Notes: generated by a model not told the origin, from the sequence alone. A DNA stretch of 64,000 bases from Pagrus major (GCF_040436345.1 NC_133232.1:28955315-29019314); one strand, 5' to 3'. Counted from the first letter of the stretch, positions 46,848 to 59,574 are shown. Numbers and translations: made by a program.

Positions 46848-47125
46848 GGCCGCAACTAACGAATATTTTCACTGTGGGTTAATCTGTCAACCATCTTGTG
46901 TTGAAGCTCAGAGTTAAAGGAATAGTTTGACCTTTTTTGACTGTTAGCTTAGCATGGAGACTGGAAGCAGAGGGTGAACGGCTAGTCTGGGTCAAACAAA
47001 CTAGATATAATGACTGAGCTTTAGTCTTTATGCTAAGCTAAGCTAACTGGCTGCAGAAGATTCATACCCATCCGTTTTTACACTTCTGACAGACATGCCT
47101 CTAAATTAAAGAGATTGAAAGGTCA
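46848..47125. mobile_element. Two abutting MITE fragments (GCAACTAACG and AGCTTAGCATGGAGACTGGA)
   Basis: A 60-bp GCCGCAACTAACGAATATTT piece is followed at 46917 by AAAGGAATAGTTTGACC, GTTAGCTTAGCATGGAGACT, GGAAGCAGAGGGTGAACGGC, and then AAGCTAAGCTAACTGGCTGC. The second is a very common percomorph short element. Confidence 0.6.
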
Positions 47126-48368
47126 TTTCGCTTTGCAGGTACATATAGCTGTGTGTCATCTGAGTTAGAACAGACACCTTTTTGTTTTAGCTGCTTCTTA
47201 TCTTAAGTCAGAAACAAACTTTTCTCTGTCTACTCCGAAGTAGAGATACAGATGCATTTTATTGTATTTTATATATATTTTGACATATTTTATTATCGTA
47301 TTTTATTTATCACTCATCTATCTTTGTGTCGACATCCTACTTTGTATGTTTGTGCGAGGCGAGCTGTTCTGTCTGAATCTGAAATAGTTTTTATCCTGTT
47401 TCTTTTTATGATGTAAAAATCCAGATGAGCACAACAAGAGAAAATGTACATTTTACAAAACAGCAATAATCTTTCTTACTCTTCATTCGAGTGCCAGCGA
47501 AACAGTGTGATGTAAGAAATAGTCCGACAGACCAAAATTTACTTTTGCTCACAAAGAAAGCCGACAAAATGAGTAAATTAACACCGTACTTACAACCAAG
47601 AGGAAGCATATAGATAGAAAAGAGCAAAGGGCGAGAGAAATGCAAGTAAAAAATGCTCAGAGGAAACATGATCAGCAGACCAGGAGTTAAACCTCGGTAC
47701 CTGTTTTAAAGTCTGTCTGTATCGTCGCTGCTCCTGTGTGAGTAAAGTGAGTGAATGCCTGAGTCAACAGGGGGTTGTGATATATGTGTTATTTTCTGTT
47801 ATGGTATTTAGCTCTCTCAATCCCCTTTTCCCTGCACTGCTTCTGGCCATCTTCTTATCTGCCTGTGGCTCCTATATTAAAACCAGCTGTGAACACAAGC
47901 ACATACGGCAGAAGGAGGCTGCTAATGCCTCCGACTCTCGGCTCGTCATGTGAACTTACAGGAATCTGACGTTAAAACAGGAAGTTATGAGAAAGGAGCT
48001 TCTCCGTTCGGTATTCCTGATAAAGTGTGAATGTGCGGTCATGACTCCACATGTGTATTATCATGTGTGCATTCCTTTGAGTCTATTTGTCCACACCAGA
48101 GGTCCTCGGATGGCATGAAATGAAAGAGTTCAGTAGGCCAGTGTGAAAACATACACACTCATGCAGGGGTTGAATTAACCCAGCAGGGTGTTCGCAAATG
48201 AGCAGCTTTCATGCTGACTCCAGAAGCTGCTGCTGTCTCTCTTCATCTCCAGACCTCCTTTCTTCTCCCTAATTGGGTAAAAGACACTGGTTTATGTGGC
48301 TCTTTGTTTCCAGGTGAAGGGATCATAACAGGGACGTGGACTTTTGACCAGGTGTGTGAGTGTTTGTA

Positions 48369-48394
48369 GAGGAGGAGGAGGAGGAGGAGGAGGA
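48369..48394. repeat. GGA microsatellite
   Basis: Uninterrupted GGA/GAG run of about 26 bp. Confidence 0.9.
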
Positions 48395-48715
48395 AGTGTT
48401 CCAGCTTACCATAACCAGGCTGTAACTGAGGGCGGGGTCGGTTAACTTGTTTTTATTTGGTCGTTTATTTTACCAGATGGTCCCCAGTTCCTTGTAACGT
48501 GTCACAGCTTTGACAACAATATGAACTCCCTGCACAGAAGAGACAGGACAACATGTCCTGATATTTCTTCTGTGGAGGGGGATGGAAAGATTTACTGCTA
48601 TCAGACTCCTCTGTTGACGTCTGAGAACAGGAAATGATCAAACCTTCAGGCTTCTGTGTTTAATACATTACAGTCGTGAACAATTAATCATTTTTATTAT
48701 CCGACCACCTCAGCA

Positions 48716-49080
48716 ATAGACTGTTTCAACGTCTATCTGCCTCTGGTGGTGCGGCAGCAGATACTTCTGTATCTGTTGTCAGATGGCAGCAGGGCGAACA
48801 GACTGTGGCTGGGTGGGTGTCGTCTGTTAGTGTCCTCTGGGCTCTGTGCAGACGTCTCGCTCACAATGACACTGATGCTCTGTAGTTGGGTACCAGTGAT
48901 GTTCTGGGTGGTTTTGATCACCCGCTGTAGAGCCGTCCTGTCCTGGGCCGTGATGAACCATCCCAGTTTGTGATGTTTCCAGTCAGGATGCTTTCTGTTG
49001 CTCCTTTTGTAAAAGTTGACCAGAATCTAGCTCCAGAATTTTGACTTCCTCAGTTTCCGTAGGAAGTGGAGCCTTTCCCG
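48716..49080 (-). mobile_element. L2/CR1-type LINE, ORF2 C-terminal fragment
   Basis: On the minus strand, frame pieces read like the end of a teleost L2-type LINE ORF2: a FLRKLRK-like start, FYKRSN, then LQRVIK and further on HSLFALLPSDNRYRSI. GTCCTGTCCTGGGCCGTGAT and TTTCCAGTCAGGATGCTTTC on the plus strand are widely repeated in fish. It is broken by frameshifts and 5'-truncated, so it is dead. Confidence 0.75.
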
Positions 49081-51040
49081 TGCCTGAAACAGAAACACCC
49101 AGCGTGCTCCAGTGTACATCTAAGGAAATAAATAAGACTCTTTTGTGCCTTTTAATTCACATTATCATCACTTCGTATTATCTTCAGTAGCACCTTAATG
49201 CACAGTATTAGAGAAGAAAAAACTCAGCTCCTGTGGGTAAAAACGACCTAAAAAACCAGCTAAACTGCAAAGAATTAACCTAAAACTGCAGGTTCACGTC
49301 CTGCTGCACAAATGAAAAACATCCCAGTGTTGTAAACATTCTCTAGACTTGTTTTCTTAGCTTTTGTCTGCCTTCCTTTTGTTCCTTTCTGTCTCACTTG
49401 AATAGTACAATAATATGAAAAATCTGGGGTTTATTATTCTCCGAAGAATCCGTGCAGAGGTCTGAGAATTTTACTTTGGAGCCAAGAATTTAGACACTTT
49501 AGACCACAGCCCACAAAATATAAATATATATATATATAAAAAGGGACAAATGAAAACTGACTGGGTGTCGATTGTTAATTAATAAGTTTGAATACATTAA
49601 ACAACAACTTTGCATTTTAATTACACACGTTAAATTATTACTGTGTTCAGAAAAGTCCGTTTGTAATAGCAAGATCAGGAAAAGCTATTGTTCCGTTTCC
49701 CAGAGCAGATTGTAATTTTTAGATAAATCATACTACGGCTAATATAACAGCAATGTTGGCACTGTTATCCAATTTCCCACATCCAAGCTGTGCTTTATTT
49801 CTCAGAGACAGTGATGAACATTACTGTGAATATGCCAGAATTAGACAAGAGACTAGTTTTCATCTGAGGTTTGAAACAATAAGTTGCAGAACAACTTTGC
49901 AAAAACAGACAGATAGATACTGGTTACAATAACTAAATATGTACTGAGTAATTTACAAAAAAGAGTTAATTTAAGTAATGTAAGACCCTCGCAAATGCAG
50001 TTGTTACTTCTTTAGTCACTAACCTCTTGTCTTCTCCCCGTGTATCAACACGTTCGTGTCATTTAAGGTGCTCAGTAAGTATTTTATGTATGTGCATGCT
50101 GTAATCAAAACTGTAACCAAAAATATTTATCCCAGTCCAAAGCTCAACATGAGCCTAAAAGCTTAAAGGTGACAGGAATAGAAAGACAGTGTTGAGTGGT
50201 GAGTAATGTCTGCTCAGGCTCGTAGCTCACAGATGATGCATAAACACTCACATATCGTTTCTTTCACAGTCACATTTTTCTGTGATTTCTTGGCTCAGCA
50301 GACTGTATCCTCATTGTTTGGAGAGGTAGAGTGGTTTCTTTAGGGCTCTGGCTTCTGAGCAAACTCTTTTCTTTAGTTTCACTTAAAATGAAAAGCACAA
50401 AATAAACTATGAAAGGAAACATACTAAAGTAATTACAGAGAGAAGTGAGGCCAGAGAGTGGTGAAGGCAGCCCAGAGAAACACAACCTCCTCTTGATTAC
50501 TGACCTGTTTTGTTTGTTTACCTGTGACGATGCAACAACTTGGATCTGAAACCTGAATCTACTTATTATAGTGATTAATGCGCTATTTTGTGTAATGAGT
50601 GTGTTCCTGCAGAAGGCCTCTGGTTTTTCCCCGCTATGTTGATTAACTTAACTCTTGAGTCATTTATATTTTGGCAATCAAGAAAATTGATCATTAGCTG
50701 ACTCCACTCGCTCCATCTTTGTTACTCGTGATCTTTTTCTTTTCATCCCTGCTGACGTTCAGGATGAAGGTTTGCGATTTATGTTCAGGTGTCTCAGATT
50801 TCTTCATTTTCATGCTCCGACACCCACTCTGATCACTCCCCAGACATCATTAAAGAGAATAAATTTCTCTGGCTCTAGTCGTTGAATTATTTCTCGTGTT
50901 CACATCGTGTGTGATTATTGCTCAGTGACACCAGATGCTGACCCAAGGCTATGTGCTGCACTGTATGTCTGAGAAGAATGTGGACACATTTTCTCCCTTC
51001 AGATTCCTCAGTTTTTAACATGCGAGACTCAGTTTTTCTC
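49081..51040. other. AT-rich spacer without recognised features
   Basis: No exon-like or clear repeat structure seen apart from a short TA run near 49.52 kb. Confidence 0.5.
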
Positions 51041-51047
51041 TCTAAAA

Positions 51048-51195
51048 GGAACAGTTCACACAAAAATACGGTCATTATCTACTCACCCCCGTGCAGATGG
51101 AAAGTCAGGTGAAGTTTCGTGGTCCACAAAACATTTCTGGAGCTTCAAAGCAAAACAGCGTTACAACAGCCTCCTAAACAACTCAAGCCCCCAGG
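51048..51195 (-). mobile_element. Short dispersed element, reverse copy
   Basis: GGAACAGTTCACACAAAAAT, TCATTATCTACTCACCCCCG and AAACATTTCTGGAGCTTCAA: the inverse of the family copy at 51.88 kb. Confidence 0.7.
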
Positions 51196-51331
51196 ACGAG
51201 TGCCAGGCATTTTTACTCAGTGGCCAAACTGCGTAATTACAACGGCACGTGATGCACACTGGCCCAAAAAGACTTTTTCCCAGAAGCTTACATTGTGAAA
51301 GTCTAGAAGAAACGCAGGATCAAATAATTTT

Positions 51332-51574
51332 AACGATAGGACACGAAACGATACGATACAACGCGATACGATACAATATGACACGATATGATACGATACG
51401 ATACGATACGATACGATACGATATGATACGATACTTTGTGATATGTTACGGTGCGATAGGATACGATGGAATATGATATGATCCAATATGATGGGATACG
51501 ATACGTTATGATATGATATGATTCAACTTTATTGTGACTTTACACTGAAATTCATTTTGTATCGTTAGCCAGCG
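51332..51574 (+). mobile_element. GATAC pentanucleotide array joined to a LINE-type tail
   Basis: About 190 bp of degenerate (GATAC)n, cleanest at 51380-51425. It runs directly into GATTCAACTTTATTGTGACT and ACACTGAAATTCATTTTGTA, the CTTTATTGT-type 3' tail seen in many fish LINE copies. The array probably grew from the element's own tail repeat. Confidence 0.7.
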
Positions 51575-51881
51575 CTGCTAAACAAATGTACACACAGGTT
51601 GGACATACATATAGCACATATTCATAAAAGCACATCAAACCGTCATGACCATGAAACGTGCCACATGATATCCTCAGATACAGATCTTACTAACCAGCAC
51701 ACTGATTTTGGTTTAGCAACAGGACAGACTGATACTGATACTGCAACTGTGAGCATGGTCTTGTTGTGGGTTGCTAAACCAGAAGTTAGCCGAAAAAACA
51801 AAACATAAAATGCAGCTCTTCCAGCATGATCCAAGTGAAGGTTTCGGCTTTTGAAAAGGCCATAAATAATGCCTTCTCAAA

Positions 51882-52085
51882 TCAATTTGGGATCTTGGGG
51901 CTTCTGGAGACTTGGATTACACCAGACAAACTGTATGGAGCCATTTTTCCTTTTTGTTTTGGTTGTTTGTTTTTTACATTTTAAAATAAGTCTCAATCTT
52001 CTTCAGTTGTTTAGGAGAATGCTGCAACACTGTTTTGCTGTGAAGCTCCAGAAATGTTTTGTGGACTACAAAACTTTCCTGTTCC
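51882..52085 (+). mobile_element. Short dispersed element, forward copy
   Basis: TTTGGGATCTTGGGGCTTCT, GTATGGAGCCATTTTTCC, CTTCAGTTGTTTAGGAGAAT and GTGAAGCTCCAGAAATGTTT. It forms an inverted pair with 51048-51195. Confidence 0.7.
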
Positions 52086-53496
52086 TTTCAAAAACACATT
52101 TACAGAATCACAGCTGCTCTAACTTCTCTCTAACACTGTGACATCATTTCAAACAACTTGCATAATTATTTCTTTTGTTATATGAGTTTTAAAGTCCCTC
52201 TTATCCTCCGCAGGCCTTCATGTGTTTGTAGTGGTTTCTACAGCATCTGCAAATACTGCTGCTCTTTTCAAATTTATAGGTGCCCTTTATTGGACTTGTT
52301 GCTGTGTGTATGTTGTTCATTAAGACATCAAAATGGTTTACAGTTCATTGCTCTTTTACACTGCCTGCTGGAGCCGGAGCTGTAATTCCAGTTAGTGAGG
52401 GATCAGATGGAGGTCACTGCTGGCCTGTGGGGGTTTGCAGCGCACCACAAGTCCACCGAGCCTCTCCGGACTACATTACAGCTTTTATCCTCACTAATGG
52501 GATCTCTTGGTGGGGAATCCCAAGGGTGATGGGGATTAAGATACCTGGCCCCGCTCCCACGCGCCGTTTACCATGTGGGGCGCAGCAAATACGTTGCACA
52601 TGCCGAGACTGCTGCAGCAGCCTTTACATCTCTACGTACAAGAAGAAACCACAGAAACCAGTTCGTGGAGGCTGATTTATATGTGCTGACACCAAGATTG
52701 TCAGGGATCTGTCCTCTCCGTGCACAGTTACAGCCTCTACGCGCCTTGACCCAGTTGAATCCGACACCGTTTGCAACTCAATGAGAGAGTATCAGATGAT
52801 GGAGAGCTGTGAGACGCTGCTTCGGCCACAGAGAGACTCTGAATGTTAACTTTCTACCCTGAATGACATTGTTGGATATGTTTTGGAGTTTCCCGGCGCT
52901 ACAGCCAAAGTTGATGAAAGAGGACTGAGTGAGAAATCCTGAACTTGGAGGTGGAATAAAGAGATTAGGGTGGAATAAGTCCCACGTCTCTTTGTCAAGG
53001 CCTTACAAAGAGAGGTGAAAGAGGAGGGTTGGCTGAGAAATCCAAGATATTATAACAGAGAAGAGAGTATAGGGTTACAAATTTGCTCTTGTAGGCTTGT
53101 CTCTGCTGTATTTTAAACCTTCATGCTCGGTCGCTGCTGTGCTAAAACAAGTGTCTGTGTGACTCATGACTCAGCGCTCCATCTGTCTGTCACATGGCGT
53201 CTGGGCGACTCTTTAAAAGAAAACACAGCTCTTTAACTACATGAAATCAAATCCACCACCATCAAACGCCTTCACCTTGTTTGCGTCTTGTTTATTTCCC
53301 TGTTATTCATCAAGCCTTTTCATCCTCCTCCTCCTCCTTGTCCCGACAACAGGAAGTGTTTCCCTGCTTCTCCTCTCTGATAATGACGACTCAAACAGCC
53401 AGATGTGATAAACTAAACTCAGACGTGTAGTTGGAAGTGATTGCTATTTGTTTTTCTCCTTGTTTTGTGTTGAAACAGCGGTGCTCTTTTCTGCAG

Positions 53497-53815
53497 CCCT
53501 GGCTCGCACCAACCCTCCAGTCGCTGTGGTGCTGAGAGCAGCAACAAGGAAAGGTCAGGTGGAGTCCATTGTTACAGAGCTGTCAGGTCTCTGATTTATT
53601 CGCAGCAGGTTCACACTGTTTGTGGTGCCTTAACTCACTCACTGTTTCCATATTTTTGTTTTATATACAGGAAGAGAAGGATATGATTTAGATGGGAAAC
53701 AGCTCACAGTCTGGACTACTATTACCCTGTTCATGGTGCACATGTGATCCGAGGACACTTATTTTTACTGTCATTTCATTTGCAGATTTCATAGAATAAA
53801 GCCGTTTGAAAATGT
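53497..53815 (+). other. Possible 3'-terminal exons of an unknown transcript
   Basis: An acceptor (TTTTCTGCAG) precedes 53497, and a donor (AAG/GTCAGG) follows 53553. A second acceptor (TTTTATATACAG) precedes 53671. Joining the two gives an open frame (LARTNPPVAVVLRAATRK, then GREGYDLDGKQLTVW) to a TGA at 53745-53747, with AATAAA at 53795-53800. I recognise no protein family. It could be a lncRNA end or chance. Confidence 0.3.
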
Positions 53816-53879
53816 CACTACATGTCTTGTTTTGTACGACCAACAATCCAAAAACTCAAAAATATTTAATTAGTAACTA

Positions 53880-54235
53880 GAAATACTCTCAGTAGAGCGT
53901 ATACCTCCACCAAGGCCCAACAGTCCCCTTAAATTCAGTCAAGTCTAATCCGATATCAGACTCGATAGCCCTGTGTCACTCCATAACCCAGCCCAGTCGC
54001 CAGGATATAACAACAAGGCTGCAATTCGGCATTTATAAGTGTGAAACCACAGGATGCTTTTGCCGAAGGACCATGCTGTTTCAACATTTGTAAGAGTGAC
54101 ATCACGGGATATTTTTAAGAGAACACGGAACAATCTCCAGCTGTGTTTGTGGCGACCAAAACATGTTTTCCTCAAGTGGTTTTGGTGCCTAAATCTAACC
54201 AGACCATAAGCACAGTGTTACGACAAGAGAGAAAA
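53880..54235. repeat. Dispersed repeat with CTAAATCTAACCAGACCATAAG, copy 1
   Basis: GAGCGTATACCTCCACCAAG leads into AACATTTGTAAGAGTGACAT, CTCCAGCTGTGTTTGTGGCG and CTAAATCTAACCAGACCATA. The second half is shared with 55.79-56.02 kb. Confidence 0.6.
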
Positions 54236-54269
54236 AAATAAAGACACACAAAGTTTGACATCATCTGTT

Positions 54270-54520
54270 GTTTTGCAGAAATGTACTTAGCTAACATTTA
54301 TTCTGGGGATTGGGTTTCCATAACCATAATTTAAGATCTGTATGAAATTGTACCCACTCCAGCCACCTGAATACGCCTGACTTCTTTCACCAAGATCCAT
54401 TAATCACTGAGAAATTAATGAAATTGTAAAGGAATGCTAAGAAAACCAATCCTCCATCACATTTCGTAGAAATCCGGTCAGTAGTTTTTGTGTAATCTTG
54501 CTGACAAACCAACAAACAAA
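54270..54520 (+). repeat. Dispersed repeat with GTCAGTAGTTTTTGTGTAAT module, copy 2
   Basis: The 50-bp module at 54464-54513 closely matches 45431-45480. The upstream part is more diverged. Confidence 0.55.
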
Positions 54521-54640
54521 CAGACGTCTGTGAAAACATGTGAATAAACACTCTGCTTTGAGTTACTACTCCCCTCATACTGAAAAATCCAGGATCTGAA
54601 AATATGTAAAGATTCAATAAAAAGTCCTCATTCTCATTAG

Positions 54641-54690
54641 ACCAACCAACCAACCAAACAACCAAACAACCAAACAAACAAACAAACACA
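54641..54690. repeat. (CAAC/CAAA)n microsatellite
   Basis: Tetranucleotide array of ACCA and ACAA units. It follows a retroposon-like repeat by about 120 bp. Confidence 0.85.
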
Positions 54691-55589
54691 GATGAAAACA
54701 TAATCACCTTCCTGAAAATGTTTGGCACTGACTTGAAACGATTGTTCTTTATCAAAATAGTTGAATCAAAACCAGCTTTACTGGCCAAGTGTGTGTTCAC
54801 ATACAGGGAACTTGACTTTGGATTAATGCCAGGACTCACCTATAAAAATAGGTTTATATATACGACCAACAAAAGAAATATCTATAAACAAGTCAAATGT
54901 TTCTGCATCACTTAGTAAAGTAGTGCTTTCTGCTCTACATGGTAAAGAAGCATGTTTATGATGTCAGAGTTGCTGCTCTGTGTCCTCATAATCACTGGGA
55001 CGATGTAAAAGTACACTTGAGAGCTGTAATAGGCAGCTGTCAACCGTGAAGCTGTGACTGTGAAACTGTGCTGGAAAAGAACTCACATTCTTGTTTTTAT
55101 GAGGTGATTTCATGCTAAATACAATAATGGTTATGCAACTGGAGTGAAAAAAAAAACTAAACATGAGGGGACCTCATGACGGCGAGGGTCGGGTTCAAAC
55201 CTCAGAGGTTGTCTCGTGTCCTCGGGGTATTTGTTGTGTGTGACCGGAGGGCATCTGGGACTTTGGCGGCTGAGTGGAGCTCTTTGGTTCTGCGGTTGAG
55301 CTGGTGAACCGACGCTGTTTAAGCTGACAGTCAGTCAACACCCTGCCAAGTCCCAGGCTCATAACTCAACAAACACCTTCTGTCTGCATCGTGGCCCCTG
55401 TGTGAGACGAGGGAATGAAAGCGACACATACTGTTACTGTACGCAGGAGAGAAGGCAGCAGAGCGACATGATGGGCAGCAAAGAAAACACACAGACTGAA
55501 GTAAAGGCACACCTGACTAAGTGCAAACCCACCGTGACGCGACCCGCTGGTTTGTGGACTACGAGTTTGGCATTAAGCCCGTTTTTGGA

Positions 55590-56025
55590 GCAAGAAGTGA
55601 CCATATTCGGCCCAGTCGCCGAGATAAAGTGTTGGCACTTAATATCTCTGCAAACCGCTGATGCATTTACATTTCCGTGTCGTATCACCTTCGCACTACA
55701 TGTTCATGACCCGACTTTCATATCTGGAGGTGGTGGAGGTACAGGCGAGAAGACTGACAAGCCGGTGACCAGAGTTCGAGCCTTCATTTTAACATTTGTA
55801 AGTGTGACACCACTGGATATTTTCAAGGACATCTTGGATCCATTTCCAGCTGCGTTTGAGGAGCCAAAAATATGTTTTTCACAAGACCTCGAACATCTCC
55901 AGACATCTTTTGTGCAACAAACCCATTTTTTTTAAGCCAAAACATGATCTTTTCCAAACCGCAACCAAGTGGTTTTTTTGTCTAAACCTAACCGGAGCAT
56001 AAGCACAGCGTGTCACAGGAAACTG
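55590..56025. repeat. Dispersed repeat with CTAAACCTAACCGGAGCATAAG, copy 2
   Basis: AACATTTGTAAGTGTGACAC, TTTCCAGCTGCGTTTGAGGA, CCAAGTGGTTTTTTTGTCTA and AACCTAACCGGAGCATAAGC parallel copy 1 at 53.9-54.2 kb. The 177-residue open frame across it is not a gene. Confidence 0.55.
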
Positions 56026-58829
56026 AAACTTCTCATAAGCTTACATACAATTAGACTTCTTTTTGAAAACCAGTTGAGTTAAATCACTTGAGTTCAGCAA
56101 AGTCAGCTGTAACTGGTATTTAGTTTCTTTACAAGGCCATAATGACAAACTGAATGATTTTCCTTCCTCACAAAACATTTGGAAAACTTTATTTTTTGAT
56201 GTTTTTTACACCTGTTTTTGTTTTTTTTTGTTTTTTTACTTCTTTTTTCTGAAGATTTCGGTCGTATTTTACAGGAAGACCACAAGATGCATTTCAGATT
56301 ACTTGAATGTTTACAAGTTTACTCTGCAGTCAAATGTGCTGCATCTTTATGAAACACATTTGACAAAATTAACACTAAACACTAATAATGATACTTTTAA
56401 ACCACAATTTGCGTGTTTGGTGTTTTATTAAACCAAACACGAATGAAAACTTTTGGGAACTTCTGTTTCTGTTCCTGTTATTTTTTGTTTACGTACAGAG
56501 TCTTAAAATATGGACTGCTTATAATATGTAAAAAGTTATGTAACATACGCTTTATCTGTTGATGCATACAGACAATTGTGACTATTATGAATATAATCCT
56601 AAACCATCATCATGATACTGATCAACTGAAGGTCAGTAATTGATGTTAAGGCTTGTGTAAGCGTCTATCCCCCTGTACTTATGCCTAAGTGTCAGTGGGA
56701 GCAGTCTTGGCTGAGTAATGGTGTTACTAATCTGGATCTAGATGGGAGTTGAACGTGAGGACACACAGCTGCGGCCCAGCCTCGTCTGTACTGAGATCAG
56801 ACTTTGGCCACCTCAGCCGCCTCGTGTCCTTTTCTATCTTTCTATGTGCAATTTACAGACTCTTGTCGCCCGTCCCACCGCCGGCGCTGAGCCACCAGAC
56901 GCCTGCGCTGCCTCGCATGCTTCAGGGAAAAAAAAGATAAGTGTGTCCAAATTGATTATAACAGGTTGTAACTTTTACTCAGGGGGAGACGATCATTATT
57001 TCACTAACACATTCATGACCGAGATAGAAGAGGTAAGTGAAAACAGACGTGAATGTATTCAAGTTATTAAATATATGGTTAGTCAAGAAAAATAAGACAG
57101 GTGGAGATGACCGAGACATTTATGAACTGTTTTTACTGGTTTTTCCCGGTACAGGACGTCTCTTTCTATGTCTTTTCCAACTGGATCCCTGGTGTCAGAC
57201 ACAGTTGATGTTTTTTCTCCAAGTTTTCCTTGGCTTTGCATGTGGTGTTTTGGATTCTGCGGCTTATTATAAACAGACATGCGTTTGCAAAGCTTTTGTG
57301 ATCATCCAAGATTCTCAGGCACTCATGTCCTCTGGGCCTTTTGTTCATCTGGCTGTGGATAACCTTTAGATAAGTTTACAATTAAACAGTTGTCGCTCTG
57401 GATGTTTTGTCATCGCTCTGATGTCTTTTTGGAGCGGCAAATCTCTGTGCCGTGTCCTGTCTGTTGAATTTATAGACCCCAATCAGCCGTAGATTAAATT
57501 CTGGTCAAAAACAATAAGCTCCAGCTGAGCACATAGCAGAGATGTGCCATGCTGGAATCCAATTATGAGCGTCATTGCTTCATCAATGTGTCCGCAGCTG
57601 AACAGAGAACCAGTCAGGGGGACAAAACCCTGCACCCGAGCTTGTGGCTGATCTGCATAGACAGTATTATTCTCAGGAAAATGAGCTCCACGGCTTTCGG
57701 GGGTCTGCTTCGGACACTGGGAGTGGGGGCCCGCTTTGTTTCTGTGTGATATGCAGTGTTTAAAGGATTAAACTGAGGCTGATGGGTGTGTGGTTGCCCT
57801 GAGCGCTTGGACAGCTCTTAAGTCCAGTCTGCAGTGTTCAAAGCGTGCAGGGACAAAAACAAAAAAATAAACGGCCTTGTTATTCCCAGGCGAACAGGAA
57901 AAGGCTCCAGTAAAAAAGTACGAGGCCAAACCTCAGTGAATTCCTGATGAAGGAAAGAATGCAGCAGGAGAAGCCACGTTCTCTTCCTACTTAGATTTTG
58001 TTTTCAAAACCATGAAAACCTCCCTGTGCAGTATTTTGGCTTGCTCAGCTCCTCATTCACTTGCAAAGCTCTGGCAGAGTTATAATCATAAAAAAGCCCT
58101 GTAGTAGATATCTGGGGCAAAGAGGTGAGCAGTGGAAAAATGCTTTAATTTCACTGAGGGAACGCAGTAAAAGCTCAACACATGCACTGATAATTCAGGC
58201 CTTGTTAAGAACTTTAATTTGTTTGTTGGCAGGGTGTGCCTGGCTCAAAGAGACTGCCTTGTTTCTCCATTCACAGACATGTTGTTTAGCATACTGCAAT
58301 GGAAGTGTCTGTTTTGTGAGCCTGACAATAACTACGGACACTGCTGTTTTGTTTTGTAGTAGAGCGGTGTCGCCAAATTAATACTGCATGTGACAACGAG
58401 GATTAGCAGCTGCAGATAGCGGCAGATTGACGAGATCTGGCAGCCTCCCTGCTCTCTTTGTTGCAGCTCTGGATCGTTTCCTCTCGCTTCGTACAGGACA
58501 CTAATAATGAAAACCACCAGTGCACAAATGTTGGGGTTGATTAAAGAAATAAAATGACACAAAAGAATGAGAATGGCAAAGGGCCACACAAGTTTAATGA
58601 AGGCAATATTTAAATCACGCTGTTCGAAAAATGGAAACCACAGACATATTTTTACATCATGCACACAATAAGGCTGACAAGCTCTATGATAGTAGCTGTG
58701 GTTAATTATTCAGACAGTCCAGGGTCATAAACATAAGAAACAATTAAATATCAATTAAGTAAATAGAAAGAAAATAATTCCCATTATTTATATTCCTCAT
58801 GTTATTTTAAGAAAAGAGTCAACTTTACA

Positions 58830-59480
58830 GTCTATCCTGTCTCCAGAGGACCCGCCGCTGTCAGTATCCACAGCAGATGTGAGAAGAAACCTGCTGAGAG
58901 TGAATATGAGTGAAGCTGCTGGGCCTGATAACATCAGGTATTAAAAACATGTGCCCACCTGCTTCAAGACAGCCATCATCGTCCATGTACCTAAAAAGTC
59001 TGCTGTGTCTGGTCTTAACGGCTCTCACTCCCCTTCTGATGAAGTGTTTTGAGAAACCAGCACATCAGAGACAACATCCCTGCCAGCCTGGACCCTCACC
59101 GGCATGCATTCAGAGCCAACGGATCCACAGAAGATGCCATATCCACTGCACTCCACTCAGTCTTTTACTTTCTGCCATCAATGAATCACTTATCTTGCAT
59201 CATATCTCCTGAAACAAACATGATGATGTCTCCCCTCGTGTTATGATGGCCAAGGATCACAATGATACCATATGCAACATCATAAACTGTTCATGTGAAT
59301 ATCACATCATATCATCTGGACTGTCTTGGCTCACAAACGCACCTCCAGACGAACACCACACTACAGAGCAGCTCATGTCCTCGACGCTCCACCGTTTCTT
59401 GAGCAGCATGACGGGACCACAACTTGCATTTTTCGTTCTGCAACCCTGTTTTGTAGAATGACAAACAAATAAAGACCATT
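58830..59480 (+). mobile_element. L2/CR1-type LINE, broken reverse transcriptase fragment
   Basis: Frame pieces in order: STADVRRNLLRVN and EAAGPDNI, CFKTAIIVHVPKKS, LMKCFEKP, then HIRDNIPASLDP and NGSTEDAISTALHSV. These match the finger/palm part of L2-type reverse transcriptases. The catalytic YxDD part is missing and there are at least two frameshifts. TTTTTCGTTCTGCAACCCTG and AATAAAG at 59.43-59.48 kb resemble the LINE 3' tail, so this is a 5'-truncated, internally deleted dead copy. Confidence 0.8.
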
Positions 59481-59574
59481 TTCTAGCCTGGCTGCTACTC
59501 AAACGCATGGTTAAAGGGGGGATGTCTTCTTTAAGACGTGCTTTTTGTTGTGTTCAGGGCAGCTGGGGTAATGT

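Noticed and set aside
51217..51486. 89-codon minus-strand frame with repeated IVSYR units
   Set aside because: Translation of the GATAC microsatellite, not a repeat protein.
55402..55935. 177-codon plus-strand open frame
   Set aside because: Largely inside a dispersed repeat also present at 53.9-54.2 kb; no family likeness and no splice or promoter context.
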